A DNA stretch of 64,000 nt from Cyclobacterium lianum (GTDB taxonomy: Bacteria; Bacteroidota; Bacteroidia; Cytophagales; Cyclobacteriaceae). The notes under the pieces were generated by a model, which ran no database searches, was not told where the DNA came from, and worked only from the letters and a program-made list of their open reading frames with translations. The translations under genes were made by a program, and so were the position numbers. The stretch is taken from NCBI RefSeq assembly GCF_900143075.1, contig NZ_FRCY01000010.1:120791-184790 (forward strand). Reading direction: 5' to 3'. Below are positions 46,426-56,475 of the stretch, piece after piece; positions within the stretch are counted from its first letter, which is position 1; each line of letters opens with the position of its first letter.

Positions 46426-47265
46426 ATGAATTTCAGCGCCATCAAAATATTCGTATTCCCGGTATTTTTTTTAATGCTGCTCACAACGGTACAGGCTCAG
46501 GAAATTGGCCTTCAGCTCTACAGTCTACGGGAACAGATGAAAGTAGACGTAGATCAATACCACAAAATAATCAACCAATGGGGTATCAAGTACATCGAAG
46601 GGGGGAATACCTATGGAATGAGCGATCGGAAATACAAGCAGCTGCTTGATAAATATGATTTGCAACTCATTAGTGTGGGGGGGTCATTTGAAGAGATGCG
46701 CGACAATCCACAAGCTGTAATAGAAAAAGCGAAATTTTTTGGTGCAAAGTATATTGTGACATTCTGGATACCTCATACTTCCGGCAATTTTGGTGAAGAG
46801 AATGCAAGGGCTGCAGTGGAGGTATTTAATCGTGCCGGCAAATTGGTTAAAGATGCCGGTTTGACTTTCTGCTACCATCCACACGGATATGAGTTCCAGC
46901 GCTATGGCCAGGGCACATTATTCGACCTGATAATGGAGAGTGCGGAGCATTTTGATTTTGAAATGGATGTCTTCTGGGTTAAAATGGGAGGGGCTGATCC
47001 GCTAGCCATTCTTAAAGCCCACCCGGAGAAATTTCCTTTGCTCCATCTGAAAGACCGGAAAAGAGGAACTCCTGGCAGCGATGACGGCACCGGAGATGTA
47101 GAGAGCAATGTGGTTCTGGGAAACGGCGACATCAATGTGGCGGGGATCATCCGGGAAGCCAGGGACGCCGGTACCGAGTTTCTGATCATTGAAGACGAGT
47201 CGTCCAGGTCAGTAGCCCAAATCCCTCAGTCGGTTTACTTTATACAAAATGAATTGAACCGGTAA
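46426..47265 (+). CDS. Exported sugar phosphate isomerase/epimerase-like TIM barrel protein
   Basis: A 279-residue protein of the AP-endonuclease-2/xylose-isomerase-like TIM-barrel family. It has a signal peptide ending VQAQ, then barrel strands with metal-ligand candidates: WGIKYIEGG, CYHPHGYEF, FEMDVFWVKMGGADP, LLHLKDR and FLIIEDE. Export is common among Bacteroidota members, some of which act on oxidised sugars. The substrate cannot be told. Ends just before a bidirectional terminator shared with the gene on the other strand. Confidence 0.82.
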   Translation: MNFSAIKIFVFPVFFLMLLTTVQAQEIGLQLYSLREQMKVDVDQYHKIINQWGIKYIEGGNTYGMSDRKYKQLLDKYDLQLISVGGSFEEMRDNPQAVIEKAKFFGAKYIVTFWIPHTSGNFGEENARAAVEVFNRAGKLVKDAGLTFCYHPHGYEFQRYGQGTLFDLIMESAEHFDFEMDVFWVKMGGADPLAILKAHPEKFPLLHLKDRKRGTPGSDDGTGDVESNVVLGNGDINVAGIIREARDAGTEFLIIEDESSRSVAQIPQSVYFIQNELNR

Positions 47266-47294
47266 TTACCCCCATTAGAGAGGGACCAGGTATA

Positions 47295-47325
47295 AAAAAA
47301 GCCCTGAGTTCGATCAGGGCTTTTT
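47295..47325. terminator. Bidirectional terminator
   Basis: AAAAAGCCCTGA and TCAGGGCTTTTT form a perfect stem around GTTCGA between two convergent genes, with A and T runs on the two sides. Confidence 0.9.
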
Positions 47326-47334
47326 CGGATCTGA

Positions 47335-47901
47335 TTAATCAAAGTACAGGTATTTGATTTTTCCGTCGGCATTCCTTACCCTTACATAGACCTCATCCAG
47401 CTTCATGAATTTCAGGTGATAGTTTTTGGAAAACCCTCCCGTATTCCGGACTTCATCAGTAGCTATTCTTTTACCACTTTCATCGAAAATGGTGATTTCT
47501 GTACCGGGTTTTTCTACTCCGAGGACCGTTAGCGAAAATGTCCTTTCATCAAGGGGCTTCGCATAGGCCATAAGCTTTTTTTCTACCTTCTTTTTATTTT
47601 CAAGCTCGAAATTTACGGTTTCTTCTTTCGTTTTCAGTTTTACCTTATACGCCCCCTCCGGAAGCTTACTGATATTGAAGGGGATGTTGAGTGGTTCTTT
47701 GACAATAAAGAGGTTTCTTTCAATCACTTTTCCGGCGGCATTAATAATGGAGACATGTACCCGACCTACCGCTTCAGCGAGATGAATCGTAAATTTTTGC
47801 TCGCCTACCTGAATTGAGGTAATTTCCATAAGGCTTTTTTCTGCTGCCAGGCTTCCAAATGCCAGGCTCATTGTCATCAATAGTGTTGCAAGGATTTTCA
47901 T
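47335..47901 (-). CDS. Exported protein of unknown function with beta-sandwich-like repeats
   Basis: Not recognised. About 188 residues from ATG 47901, signal peptide to FGSLAA. The mature part looks like two similar beta-rich units: VGRVHVSIINAAGKVIERN and PGTEITIFDESGKRIATDE, each ending in short strands. This resembles the type of secretion-associated or DUF3244-like beta-sandwich modules, but I do not claim a family. The C-terminus KIKYLYFD is aromatic. No operon partner. Confidence 0.65.
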   Translation of the reverse strand: MKILATLLMTMSLAFGSLAAEKSLMEITSIQVGEQKFTIHLAEAVGRVHVSIINAAGKVIERNLFIVKEPLNIPFNISKLPEGAYKVKLKTKEETVNFELENKKKVEKKLMAYAKPLDERTFSLTVLGVEKPGTEITIFDESGKRIATDEVRNTGGFSKNYHLKFMKLDEVYVRVRNADGKIKYLYFD

Positions 47902-48314
47902 GGTATGTTTGTGTTTTGTTTGTTTGCGTTTACAGGATACCATACCAAACCTGTACCATGAAAATGGCCTTTTTGCCAAAAAAAATTTTATGAAAAAAAT
48001 TAATGTAAAGTAAAACCCTGCCTATACCGATTGCCAGGAAGTAATGTGTACGACCAGCGGACACTTTCTAGCAAAAATGTATGGATTCAATACACTTTTT
48101 TGCCTTACTTTTGCCCAAAATGCCAGGCCGGTCTAAAATCGTCCCATCGATAATCACTTAAAAAAATATTTCCTGGCGGTTTTCCCTGGAATCAAAAAAG
48201 ATATTTGTGTACGCTTTCGTACGGAATATTGTCATTATCCGTACAAATTTTCGATGACGATGGAGGCTTGGCTGATCACTCGAATACGAGTCTCTGCAGT
48301 TTTCCGGTTCAAAA
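47902..48314. other. Intergenic region with a possible orphan promoter and hairpins
   Basis: About 410 bases with no supported ORF. On the plus strand TTC (48086-48088), a 17-base spacer and TACTTTTG (48106-48113) form a good promoter pointing to an empty region before a convergent gene. The region downstream has two overlapping hairpins (48209-48222 and 48219-48244). This may be a small RNA gene or a leader remnant. Confidence 0.45.
48209..48244 (+). promoter_or_regulatory. Two overlapping alternative hairpins
   Basis: GTACG-CTTT-CGTAC (48209-48222) is a 5-bp hairpin. GTACGGA (48219-48225) pairs with TCCGTAC (48238-48244), 7 bp. They share bases 48219-48222 so cannot form at once. A function is not established. 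Confidence 0.35.
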
Positions 48315-48686
48315 TCAATATTTTAGCCCTTTCTTTTTCCGTTTAAAAGCCCCCTTTTTGCGTTTGTTATTGGTATAAAAGTTATACAGGAAGTTTACTG
48401 CGATAAGGGTAACGGTAAGCGGAACAAAAAAGGAAGGTAGCATGGCCTTGATGCCCAAAAGAATAAAGAGCATAGCGATAATACCAATCTTGAAAGAAGT
48501 ATGGCTTTCTGGATAAATGCCACTGACCAGTATGAGGCTAATGATCTCTACAGCGATTAGCACAATAATCATCCAGGTAAATACTGTCGCAGCAGTATTG
48601 CCTGAACCGATATAGTACCAGGCGAGTAGGGCTAATACTGATGCCAGACTCAGGCTATGTAGGGTGGTGTTGATATTCTCTTTCAT
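48315..48686 (-). CDS. Small membrane protein of unknown function
   Basis: A 123-residue protein with about four hydrophobic segments (LSLASVLALLAWYYI, AATVFTWMIIVLIAVEIISLILV, KIGIIAMLFILLGIKAM, FFVPLTVTLIAVNFLYNFY) and a basic cytoplasmic-type tail (NNKRKKGAFKRKKKG). No family recognised. It lies downstream of the S9 peptidase... separated by about 100 bases on the same strand. Confidence 0.65.
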   Translation of the reverse strand: MKENINTTLHSLSLASVLALLAWYYIGSGNTAATVFTWMIIVLIAVEIISLILVSGIYPESHTSFKIGIIAMLFILLGIKAMLPSFFVPLTVTLIAVNFLYNFYTNNKRKKGAFKRKKKGLKY

Positions 48687-48788
48687 GATTCAGGGGTTTA
48701 TTGCTGTTTTGAATATATAATAATTTCATGAAAAGCCAATATATCCAGGCAAAATACCCCTACCCTGATCGGCATGTTCGATATTACA

Positions 48789-50972
48789 TCACAGGTTTTC
48801 TTTTATGTAATCGGTCATCATTCGGTACAGGTGCCAGGTTGTGTTTCCTCCGCTGATGCCATGGCTGCGATTTGGGTAGTAGAAGGTGTCAAATTGCTTG
48901 TCCGCAGCGATCAAGGCATCTACCAGCTCGACCGAATTCTGAAAGTGCACGTTGTCGTCTCCGGTGCCATGAATGAGTAAAAGCTTTCCTGTCAATTTGC
49001 TGACATGAGAGAGCGGACTGTAATCGTCGTAGCCCTCAGGGTTTAATTGTGGGGTTTTAAGGTATCTCTCGGTATAGATCGTATCATAATAGCGCCAACT
49101 GGTAACTGGTGCTACGGATATGGCCATTTTAAAGGTCTCGTTACCCAACATAAGTGCCAGAGAAGACATGTATCCACCATAAGACCAACCCCAGATGCCA
49201 ATTCTGTCGCTATCTACGAAGGGCTCAGCAGCGAGGTATTGGGCTGCAGCGATTTGGTCCTGGGTTTCCAGTTTACCCAACTGCCCATAGGTACTGTGTT
49301 TGAAAGCCCTGCCTCTGCCTCCTGTGCCTCTGTTATCCACACAAGCCACCAGGTACCCGGCTGAAGCCAGGTGTTGATGCCACCAATCCCGGGTGCCTCC
49401 CCAGGTATTCATGACCTGTTGCGACCCCGGTCCTCCGTATACATATAATAACAGGGGGTAAGTTTTGCCGGGATCAAAGCCAGGGGGTTTGATCAAATAG
49501 CCGTTAAGGGATGTGCCGTCCAAAGTTTCAAATGTAAAGAAGGATTTTTCATTGAAGTCGTAGGAGAGGATTTTTTCCTGCAGTTGCTGATTGCCCTCCA
49601 GTAGTTTAATTAATTCTCCGGACTCATTATAAAGCGCAGTTTGCGGGGGCAGGTCCACGCTACTATGTGTATCAATAAAGAAACGGTGGTCCGGGCTCAT
49701 GTTGATGTTGTGCGTACCACTTTCGGGACTGAGCAACATTTTTCTTTTACCGTTGAGCGCAATTGAATAAAAATGGCGTTCCATCGGGGACTGTTCGGTA
49801 GAAATGTAATACACCCTGGCTTTCTCAGCATCCACACCTACGAGAGCGGTCACCTCCCATTCCCCTTCAGTAATCTGACTCAGCTGCTCGCCCGCCATAT
49901 TGTGATGGTAAATGTGTTTGAATCCATCTTTTTCGGAGGTAGTAATAAAGCCGCTCTCATCCGGTAAAAAAATAAAGTTATCGTTAAAGTTGAGATCGAC
50001 ATAAGTGGCCGCTTTTTCTGATAAGATCACCTTTGACTCTCCACTATTTACATCGGAAAAAATAATATCTTTCTGATTCTGAAGTCGGTTTAGCCGCACA
50101 ATCGCCAGGGTTTGACTGTCATTTGCCCAGTAGATTCTGGGGAGGTACACGTCAGTTTCACTGCCGGTATCCATAACCTGAGTTTGGCTGCTTTCAATAT
50201 CATATACCCAAATGCTCACCCGGGCATTTTGCTCTCCTGCTTTGGGGTATTTGAAATGGTAATCTTCGGGATATAATTTGCCCCATTTCTGCATGTTAAA
50301 TTCGGGCACCTCTCGTTCATCAAAACGGATAAAAGCCAGTTTTTTACCATCAGGCGACCATTCAAATGCTTTGGACATGGAAAACTCTTCCTCATATACC
50401 CAGTCGGCGGATCCATTGATGATGGCATTTTTTTGACCGTCTGTAGTGACCTGTATTTTTTCTCCGGATCGCAGGTTCTCAAAAAACAAATTGTTGTCTT
50501 TGACGAAGGCCACCCTGCGATTGTCCGGCGAAAGACTGGCATAGGAGATTTGTTCACCGTTTTCGAGCTCCCGCATCTCTCCGGTGTTCAGATCCAGCAG
50601 GTGGTAGCTGGCCTTGCTGGACCTGCGGTAAATTGGAGTCACCTCAGATGCCAGCAGGGCCATGCTTTCCTCCGGGTTAAAGGCATAGTCGGAAAAGTCA
50701 AGGCCTATTTCCCTGCCATCGATCAATACATCAGTCTGCTCTCCGGTTGTCAGGTTGATTTTTACCACCTGTGCGTAGCCTTCGGTCTTCCTCAGAGAGC
50801 TGTAAAATTGACCGTCACGCATCCAATTGATTCCCCGAACCAATTGGGGAACAAAGGTTTGTTTCCGGATCACATCATCCAGTCCTATTTTTTGCTTTTC
50901 TTGTGCGAAAAGCGAAACCTGAGAGGCGGATAGGAATATGAAAAAAAAGAATACTTTCAACAATGCTTGCAT
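48789..50972 (-). CDS. Dipeptidyl peptidase IV-like S9 family peptidase
   Basis: A 727-residue exported serine peptidase. Signal peptide (1-23), an N-terminal beta-propeller (about 40-470) with the DPP-IV marker WVYEEEF (the Glu-Glu that anchors the substrate amino end), and an alpha/beta hydrolase domain. The nucleophile lies in GWSYGGYMS, the Asp in GTGDDNVH and the His in NRSHGI. It is expected to remove N-terminal Xaa-Pro dipeptides in the periplasm. Length and motif set are intact. Confidence 0.93.
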   Translation of the reverse strand: MQALLKVFFFFIFLSASQVSLFAQEKQKIGLDDVIRKQTFVPQLVRGINWMRDGQFYSSLRKTEGYAQVVKINLTTGEQTDVLIDGREIGLDFSDYAFNPEESMALLASEVTPIYRRSSKASYHLLDLNTGEMRELENGEQISYASLSPDNRRVAFVKDNNLFFENLRSGEKIQVTTDGQKNAIINGSADWVYEEEFSMSKAFEWSPDGKKLAFIRFDEREVPEFNMQKWGKLYPEDYHFKYPKAGEQNARVSIWVYDIESSQTQVMDTGSETDVYLPRIYWANDSQTLAIVRLNRLQNQKDIIFSDVNSGESKVILSEKAATYVDLNFNDNFIFLPDESGFITTSEKDGFKHIYHHNMAGEQLSQITEGEWEVTALVGVDAEKARVYYISTEQSPMERHFYSIALNGKRKMLLSPESGTHNINMSPDHRFFIDTHSSVDLPPQTALYNESGELIKLLEGNQQLQEKILSYDFNEKSFFTFETLDGTSLNGYLIKPPGFDPGKTYPLLLYVYGGPGSQQVMNTWGGTRDWWHQHLASAGYLVACVDNRGTGGRGRAFKHSTYGQLGKLETQDQIAAAQYLAAEPFVDSDRIGIWGWSYGGYMSSLALMLGNETFKMAISVAPVTSWRYYDTIYTERYLKTPQLNPEGYDDYSPLSHVSKLTGKLLLIHGTGDDNVHFQNSVELVDALIAADKQFDTFYYPNRSHGISGGNTTWHLYRMMTDYIKENL

Positions 50973-51116
50973 TATTATTTTCTTTTTGAATAAAAGCCAA
51001 CGGTATAATCACATGGTGTGCATCATGGAGAATAGGTAGTTCCTGCCAGCCTGTGCCTAGACCAATCGCAAAAGTTGCGTACAGGGTATTTGATGGCGTG
51101 GATATCCTAAAGGTAC

Positions 51117-52346
51117 TTATCCAGGCTGTACGGGTTGGGTCCAGGCAAGTTGATTGGTCATATTTTCTACCGGATTGGGTTGTGGTTCGGAGGAAGTGAT
51201 TTTACAGCGCACAAACAGCATGTCATCATCTACCTCATACTCTCCCGAACGGCCCTGAACCGTTTCCAATACCCTGGTTTCCTTTTCTCCCTTCCTACAT
51301 CCGATAAATTCAAGGGTATAGTCTACCCCTTCCCGGGCTTGTGCGACCACCTGCAAGGTATTGGCCGTGTAGCTGAGTTTTTCCAAGGTTACACCTGTAG
51401 AGGCGTAGAAATTACCCGCTTCCATCGCCTCAATCAGCGAAGCAGGGGAAAGGGTATCCGCGCGGACCATGACCCAGCCCCTGCCGGCATTGGCGAGATT
51501 TTTTGATTGTTCGTGATAGCTGTGGCTATCGTCAGTAGCCAAACCAAAAAGTAAAGGTTGGTCTTTTTCCAGGTAGGCGATGTTGATAAAATCCCACATT
51601 TCCTCATAACCCAACCGGGTGGAGTCTCCAAGGTTATTGACCGAGGGATGTCCGTTGTAGACTTCGAAAAACCGTTCACCTTTTAACCTGACCATATCTT
51701 CCAGAGTGATGGCCCACCGGAAGTTGGGGTGATTGATATGGACCATCATCGGCTTTCCTGAGGCTCGCCTTTGTTCCAGCACAGCGTTGATATTGTTTTG
51801 TAAAACCTCCACCACGCTTCCTCCCTCCCTGGGTTGAATCAATCGGTCCAGGTTGGTGGCATTTAGGTGCAGGGGTTTGCCATCGTAGCCGGCTGATATC
51901 TCTTCAGCAGGCAACATGATGAATCGCCCGGCTTCATGAAAAAGGGGAGCATATTCATCAAAGGTTTTTAGTCTTACCTTCAGCTCTTCGCCCTCTTTCT
52001 CGTGCATTACCCAGTCATCGCCATAGGCGTCCAGATACTCCTGAAATGCATTTCGGTAAAGGCTGTCTTTGCGGATGTTGACCCATTTTTCCCCCTCTTG
52101 AAAGATGTTGTGGTCGGACAGGGCCACAAAATGGTAGCCATTTTCTTTATACCATTGCATGATTATTTCCGGAAATTCATCTCCATCACTCCAGTAGGAA
52201 TGCGTGTGCAAGTTGCCCTTATACCAATTTTGTACGGCTTCTCCCTGCGGATCGTTTGGAGAGCAGCTAATAATAATCAGGACAACCAGTGCGGCAGCAA
52301 TAGCTTTTGCCTTCGCGCCAATTTTTGTTTTGAATTGCTGAAGCAT
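51117..52346 (-). CDS. PHP-domain lipoprotein, putative phosphoesterase
   Basis: A 409-residue lipoprotein: N-terminal hydrophobic signal and lipobox ISC (about residue 29). The PHP metal-site motif HTHSYWSDG and the following LSDHN motif (VALSDHNIF) are intact, with a later HINHP and DDSHS, as in trinuclear-metal phosphoesterases. PHP proteins act on phosphate esters; exported Bacteroidota versions probably act on phosphodiesters or phosphosugars in the periplasm. Substrate unknown; no partner genes nearby. Confidence 0.83.
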   Translation of the reverse strand: MLQQFKTKIGAKAKAIAAALVVLIIISCSPNDPQGEAVQNWYKGNLHTHSYWSDGDEFPEIIMQWYKENGYHFVALSDHNIFQEGEKWVNIRKDSLYRNAFQEYLDAYGDDWVMHEKEGEELKVRLKTFDEYAPLFHEAGRFIMLPAEEISAGYDGKPLHLNATNLDRLIQPREGGSVVEVLQNNINAVLEQRRASGKPMMVHINHPNFRWAITLEDMVRLKGERFFEVYNGHPSVNNLGDSTRLGYEEMWDFINIAYLEKDQPLLFGLATDDSHSYHEQSKNLANAGRGWVMVRADTLSPASLIEAMEAGNFYASTGVTLEKLSYTANTLQVVAQAREGVDYTLEFIGCRKGEKETRVLETVQGRSGEYEVDDDMLFVRCKITSSEPQPNPVENMTNQLAWTQPVQPG

Positions 52347-52487
52347 AAGAATTCCGGTTGATTGGAGGGTGAATATATCGAAACCCGGTGGAAATTCAAA
52401 TCTCCGGCTCCAGCTAATGGGTCCACTTGTAGGTAGGTTGCCCGCATTTTGGTATATTTAGCCTTTCAAGAATAGCGAACCTGTAAT

Positions 52488-52934
52488 ATGTCGATCCAAC
52501 AAAAACTCATCAAATACCTCAACCAAATACTCAAGCATACCCATGATGGCGTCAAAGGGTATAAAGATGCCGCGAGAAATGTTGGAGAAGGGCCACTGAA
52601 GGACTTCTTTATTGAAAGGGCAAAAGAAAAAATAGTGTTGAGAGATGGACTTAACGAAGAGATCTACCGATTGGAAGGCAAGCCGTTGGAGGAAGGCAGC
52701 TTCCTGGATTTGTTTCAGCGGTCATGGAAGAATTTTAAAACCTCTCTTGATCATGACAATGAAAAGGAAATCGCCAAATACTGTCTGGATGCAGAGAAAA
52801 AGGCCACCAAGGAATTTGAGGTATTGCTCCGAAACCCCGAACTGGTTTCAGAGAATTTTTACAACTTGCTGGAAGCACAAAACCAAAAAAACCTTACTGC
52901 CATAAAAGCGTTATTAGAAAAAATTAAGGCCTGA
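52488..52934 (+). CDS. PA2169/DUF2383 family four-helix-bundle protein
   Basis: A 148-residue all-helical protein of the ferritin-like DUF2383 type: LIKYLNQILKHTHDGVKGYKDAARNVGEGPLKDFFIERAKEK then further helices with KATKEFEVLL. Related proteins are stress-linked and may bind metals, though family activity is unproven. No signal peptide. Monocistronic by context. Confidence 0.85.
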   Translation: MSIQQKLIKYLNQILKHTHDGVKGYKDAARNVGEGPLKDFFIERAKEKIVLRDGLNEEIYRLEGKPLEEGSFLDLFQRSWKNFKTSLDHDNEKEIAKYCLDAEKKATKEFEVLLRNPELVSENFYNLLEAQNQKNLTAIKALLEKIKA

Positions 52935-53047
52935 AAGCTTATCTCCAGCTATCCTGGTTTTAACCCTGAAAAAAATATATTGAATTTTACTTTTAGAACA
53001 GTCAAAACGAAAATAATACTACGACAACCTTATTAATTCACTTGCCT

Positions 53048-54385
53048 ATGAAAAAGCATATTATTTGGCTTATTGCTGTGTTTTTTTGCCAGATCCAAGC
53101 CAATGGCCAGACCAACATCGATTTCAGGGAGTTTACCCTGGACAATGGCCTGCACGTAATCATGCACAAAGACAATAGGACACCAATTGTTGTGACCTCA
53201 GTAATGTATCATGTAGGGTCTAAAAATGAAGACCCTGACAGGACAGGCTTCGCACATTTCTTTGAGCACCTGCTTTTTGAGGGTTCTGAAAATATCGATA
53301 GGGGAGAATATACGAATCTTGTAGAAGGCAATGGCGGTGCCCTCAACGCCTTTACCAGCAATGATGTTACCTACTACTATGAATTGATGCCTTCCAACTA
53401 CCTGGAACTGGCCTTGTATCTGGAGAGTGAACGCATGCTTCACGCAAAAATCGATGAAGTGGGTCTGGAAACCCAGAGAGAGGTGGTAAAAGAGGAAAAG
53501 AGACAACGCTATGACAACCAGCCCTACGGTACAATTCTTCCGGAAACATTGGCCAGGGCCTATACCAGACACCCTTATCAATGGGCACCAATAGGTTCTT
53601 TGGACCACCTGAATGCAGCGAGTCTTGACGAGTTCATGCAGTTTTACAAGGACTTCTACGTACCAAACAATGCGATCCTAACCATAGCAGGTGACATTGA
53701 CTATGAGCAGACAGCTGCCTGGGTAAAAAAGTACTTTTCAGAAATCCCTGAAGGTGAGCATGAAATTTACCGTCCGGAGGTCGAAGAGCCCCGGAAGGAA
53801 ACGGAAATCAGAGATGTAATTTATGACAATATCCAGATACCAGCCATCATTCAGGCTTACAATCTGCCTCCAAAAAACCATCCGGATGCATATGCGATGG
53901 AAATGCTGTCCACCTATCTTACCGGTGGCAAGTCTTCATTGATGACAAAGGAACTTGTCGACAAGCAACAAAAGGCCCTTGTCATTGCCGCCATTCCCCT
54001 GGACCTGGAAGATGGAGGAATTTTTATCATGTATGGAATAGCCAATATGGGAGTGGAGCCTGAGGATCTCGAGAATGAAGTTGATCTGCTCATAAGGAAA
54101 GTACAGGAGGAGGGCATTTCAGATCAGGATTTTCAGAAACTCCAGAATATTATTGAGAATGACCTGGTAAGTAAGAATTCGTCCATCGAGGGTATTGCCC
54201 AGAACCTCGCCGAGTCCAGGTTGTTTTACGGGGATACCGGCTATATCAACAGGGAAATGGAAAAATATGGAGAAGTCACGAAAGCCGACATCCAACGGGT
54301 CGCCAGAGAGTACCTTACCTTAGACGGAAGGGTTGTATTGTATTATTTGCCAAAATCCCAACAGACCGCTGCAAGTCAGGAATAA
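53048..54385 (+). CDS. M16 family zinc peptidase, catalytic subunit
   Basis: A 445-residue exported M16 metallopeptidase. From ATG 53048 (the frame also allows a TTG at 53042) comes a signal peptide to NGQ, then the M16 N-terminal domain with the inverted zinc motif HFFEH (near residue 70) and the third ligand Glu in EVVKEEKRQRYDN about 77 residues later. A second M16 domain follows. Active subunits of this type pair with an inactive one, here the next gene 18 bases downstream. Confidence 0.9.
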   Translation: MKKHIIWLIAVFFCQIQANGQTNIDFREFTLDNGLHVIMHKDNRTPIVVTSVMYHVGSKNEDPDRTGFAHFFEHLLFEGSENIDRGEYTNLVEGNGGALNAFTSNDVTYYYELMPSNYLELALYLESERMLHAKIDEVGLETQREVVKEEKRQRYDNQPYGTILPETLARAYTRHPYQWAPIGSLDHLNAASLDEFMQFYKDFYVPNNAILTIAGDIDYEQTAAWVKKYFSEIPEGEHEIYRPEVEEPRKETEIRDVIYDNIQIPAIIQAYNLPPKNHPDAYAMEMLSTYLTGGKSSLMTKELVDKQQKALVIAAIPLDLEDGGIFIMYGIANMGVEPEDLENEVDLLIRKVQEEGISDQDFQKLQNIIENDLVSKNSSIEGIAQNLAESRLFYGDTGYINREMEKYGEVTKADIQRVAREYLTLDGRVVLYYLPKSQQTAASQE

Positions 54386-54403
54386 TTCAACAACGCTGAG
54401 ACA

Positions 54404-56452
54404 ATGAAAAATATATATATTTCCTTATTCGCCTTCTTATTTGCTTTTACCCTGCATGCACAGGTAGACCGTACCAAGTTGCCCGAACCGGGTCCTGCGC
54501 CAAGTATCGAATTTGCAGATCCGGCCACCTTTACCCTGGAAAATGGACTGAATGTTTTTGTAGTACCAAACGATAAACTTCCCAGGGTGTCTTTTTTCAT
54601 GATATTGGACCGGGATCCTCTTTTTGAAGGAGACAAGGCAGGCCTTACCAGTTTTGTCGGAGATATGATGATGGCAGGAACTGAGTCCAGATCCAAGGAT
54701 GAACTGGATGAAGCCGTAGATTTCATCGGCGCTTCTCTGAGTGCCAGTTCTACTGCACTCTCCGCCTCTTCTCTGAAAAAACATCAGGGGCAGGTATTGG
54801 ATTTGATGACCGACGTTTTGTATCACCCCGTTTTTCCCGAAGAAGAATTGGATAAACTTAAAAAGCAGTCGTTGACAAATCTGGCCGCGAGCAAAGATGA
54901 CCCCGATTACCTTGCGGGTGTAGTTTCTTCTGCGCTCGTGTACGGTTTGGATCACCCGTATGGAGAACCACTCACCGAGAAAACCATAGAGAACGTGACG
55001 GTAGAAGATGTCAGGGACTATTATACTACCTATTTTAAACCCAACATTGCCTATCTGGCCATTGTTGGGGATATAGATGAGGAAGAAGCGCGACAATTGG
55101 CAGACAGGTATTTTTCGTCCTGGAAAAAGGGAGAGGTGCCCGAATTTGAATACCCCAGGCCTACCCCTCCTGCCGAAAACCAGGTGGCCTTGCTGGACAG
55201 ATCGTCTGCCGTCCAGTCTGTAATTAACCTTTCCTATCCGGTAGAGATGCATCTTCCGAATGAGGATTACATGGCAACACGGGTGCTCAATTTTATTTTA
55301 GGAGAAGGATTTAATTCCAGGTTGAATGGCAATCTGAGGGAATCCAAGGGATACACCTATGGGGCCAGATCCAGTTTTGGATCAGACCAGCTCATCGCCA
55401 GATTTTCCGCCAATACTTCCGTCAGGAATGCCGTTACTGATTCTTCCATACATGAAATGATCTATGAAATCCGAAACATGGCGGAGAGTGGGATCACTGA
55501 GGATGAGCTGGAGATGGCTAAGGCAAACCTGAGTGGACGGTTTGGAAGGTCGCTTGAAAACCCCAATAATATAGCTTCTTTTGCGATAAATATTTCCAGA
55601 TATGGTCTTCCTGCTGATTTTTATAGCAATTATCTGCAGCGCCTGGATGCACTCACGGTTGAGGACATCAATGAAGCTGCCAGAAAATACATGATGCCGG
55701 AAAACCTTTACATCACTGTTGTTGGCAATGGCTCGGAGATAAAGGATGGGTTGGCCCGGTTTGGAGAGGTCAGCTTGTACAATGAGAGTGGGAAGGAAGT
55801 GCAGGAAATCCAGTTGTCTGATGATAGCAAAACTGCGCCGGAGATCATCGCCGACTACCTGGTAGCCATAGGCGGCCGCGATGCTGCCGAAAGCATCAAA
55901 TCTGCTAAACTGGAAATGTCTGCTGAAGTGCAGGGTACCAAATTAGACATGGTGGCGCTACACGACATGGAGGGACAGCGAATGATACAGAAAGTACTGA
56001 TGATGGGCAATGAGGCCTCAAAGACCATCCTTAAAAACGGAGAAGCCACCGTCAGTGGAATGGGACAGTCACAGACACTTTCTGATGAACAATACGAAGA
56101 TTTAAAAATGTCTTCATTGTGGCTGATACCTGAGCTGCATTATGAAAATATGGGCTACACGATTGAGCTGGACGGAGCTTCTGATATTGAAGGGGAGTCG
56201 GCTTACAAGGTAGTCATTACAAATCCTACCGGAGGAAAAGTGGTCAATTACTACAGCATCGATAGCGGGCTCAAGTTGAAAAGTGAAAATCAAATTTCCG
56301 GCGAGACGTTCTATCTGGATTACCAGGAATTCGAAGGGGTAAAAATTCCCGTCGAAATGTCCCTTAAAAGCCCTATGATTCCTGTACCGTTAAATTCCAA
56401 AGTGAATAATCTGGAATTAAATGTAACTTTGTCAGATCAGGATTTTGAATAA
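54404..56452 (+). CDS. M16 family peptidase, inactive subunit with C-terminal tail domain
   Basis: A 682-residue exported protein with two M16 domains (about 40-450), but the zinc motif is lost: the place of HxxEH reads FVGDM. It is expected to be the structural partner of the upstream protease. From about residue 478 to the end it carries an extra domain of about 205 residues (starting APEIIADYLVAIGG, ending in MIPVPL... and short beta strands) that resembles periplasmic lipid-carrier-like folds. The same domain makes up almost the whole of the next gene. Signal peptide to LHAQ. Confidence 0.87.
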   Translation: MKNIYISLFAFLFAFTLHAQVDRTKLPEPGPAPSIEFADPATFTLENGLNVFVVPNDKLPRVSFFMILDRDPLFEGDKAGLTSFVGDMMMAGTESRSKDELDEAVDFIGASLSASSTALSASSLKKHQGQVLDLMTDVLYHPVFPEEELDKLKKQSLTNLAASKDDPDYLAGVVSSALVYGLDHPYGEPLTEKTIENVTVEDVRDYYTTYFKPNIAYLAIVGDIDEEEARQLADRYFSSWKKGEVPEFEYPRPTPPAENQVALLDRSSAVQSVINLSYPVEMHLPNEDYMATRVLNFILGEGFNSRLNGNLRESKGYTYGARSSFGSDQLIARFSANTSVRNAVTDSSIHEMIYEIRNMAESGITEDELEMAKANLSGRFGRSLENPNNIASFAINISRYGLPADFYSNYLQRLDALTVEDINEAARKYMMPENLYITVVGNGSEIKDGLARFGEVSLYNESGKEVQEIQLSDDSKTAPEIIADYLVAIGGRDAAESIKSAKLEMSAEVQGTKLDMVALHDMEGQRMIQKVLMMGNEASKTILKNGEATVSGMGQSQTLSDEQYEDLKMSSLWLIPELHYENMGYTIELDGASDIEGESAYKVVITNPTGGKVVNYYSIDSGLKLKSENQISGETFYLDYQEFEGVKIPVEMSLKSPMIPVPLNSKVNNLELNVTLSDQDFE

Positions 56453-56475
56453 TTTCACCTTTAAAAAGTTTGCTT

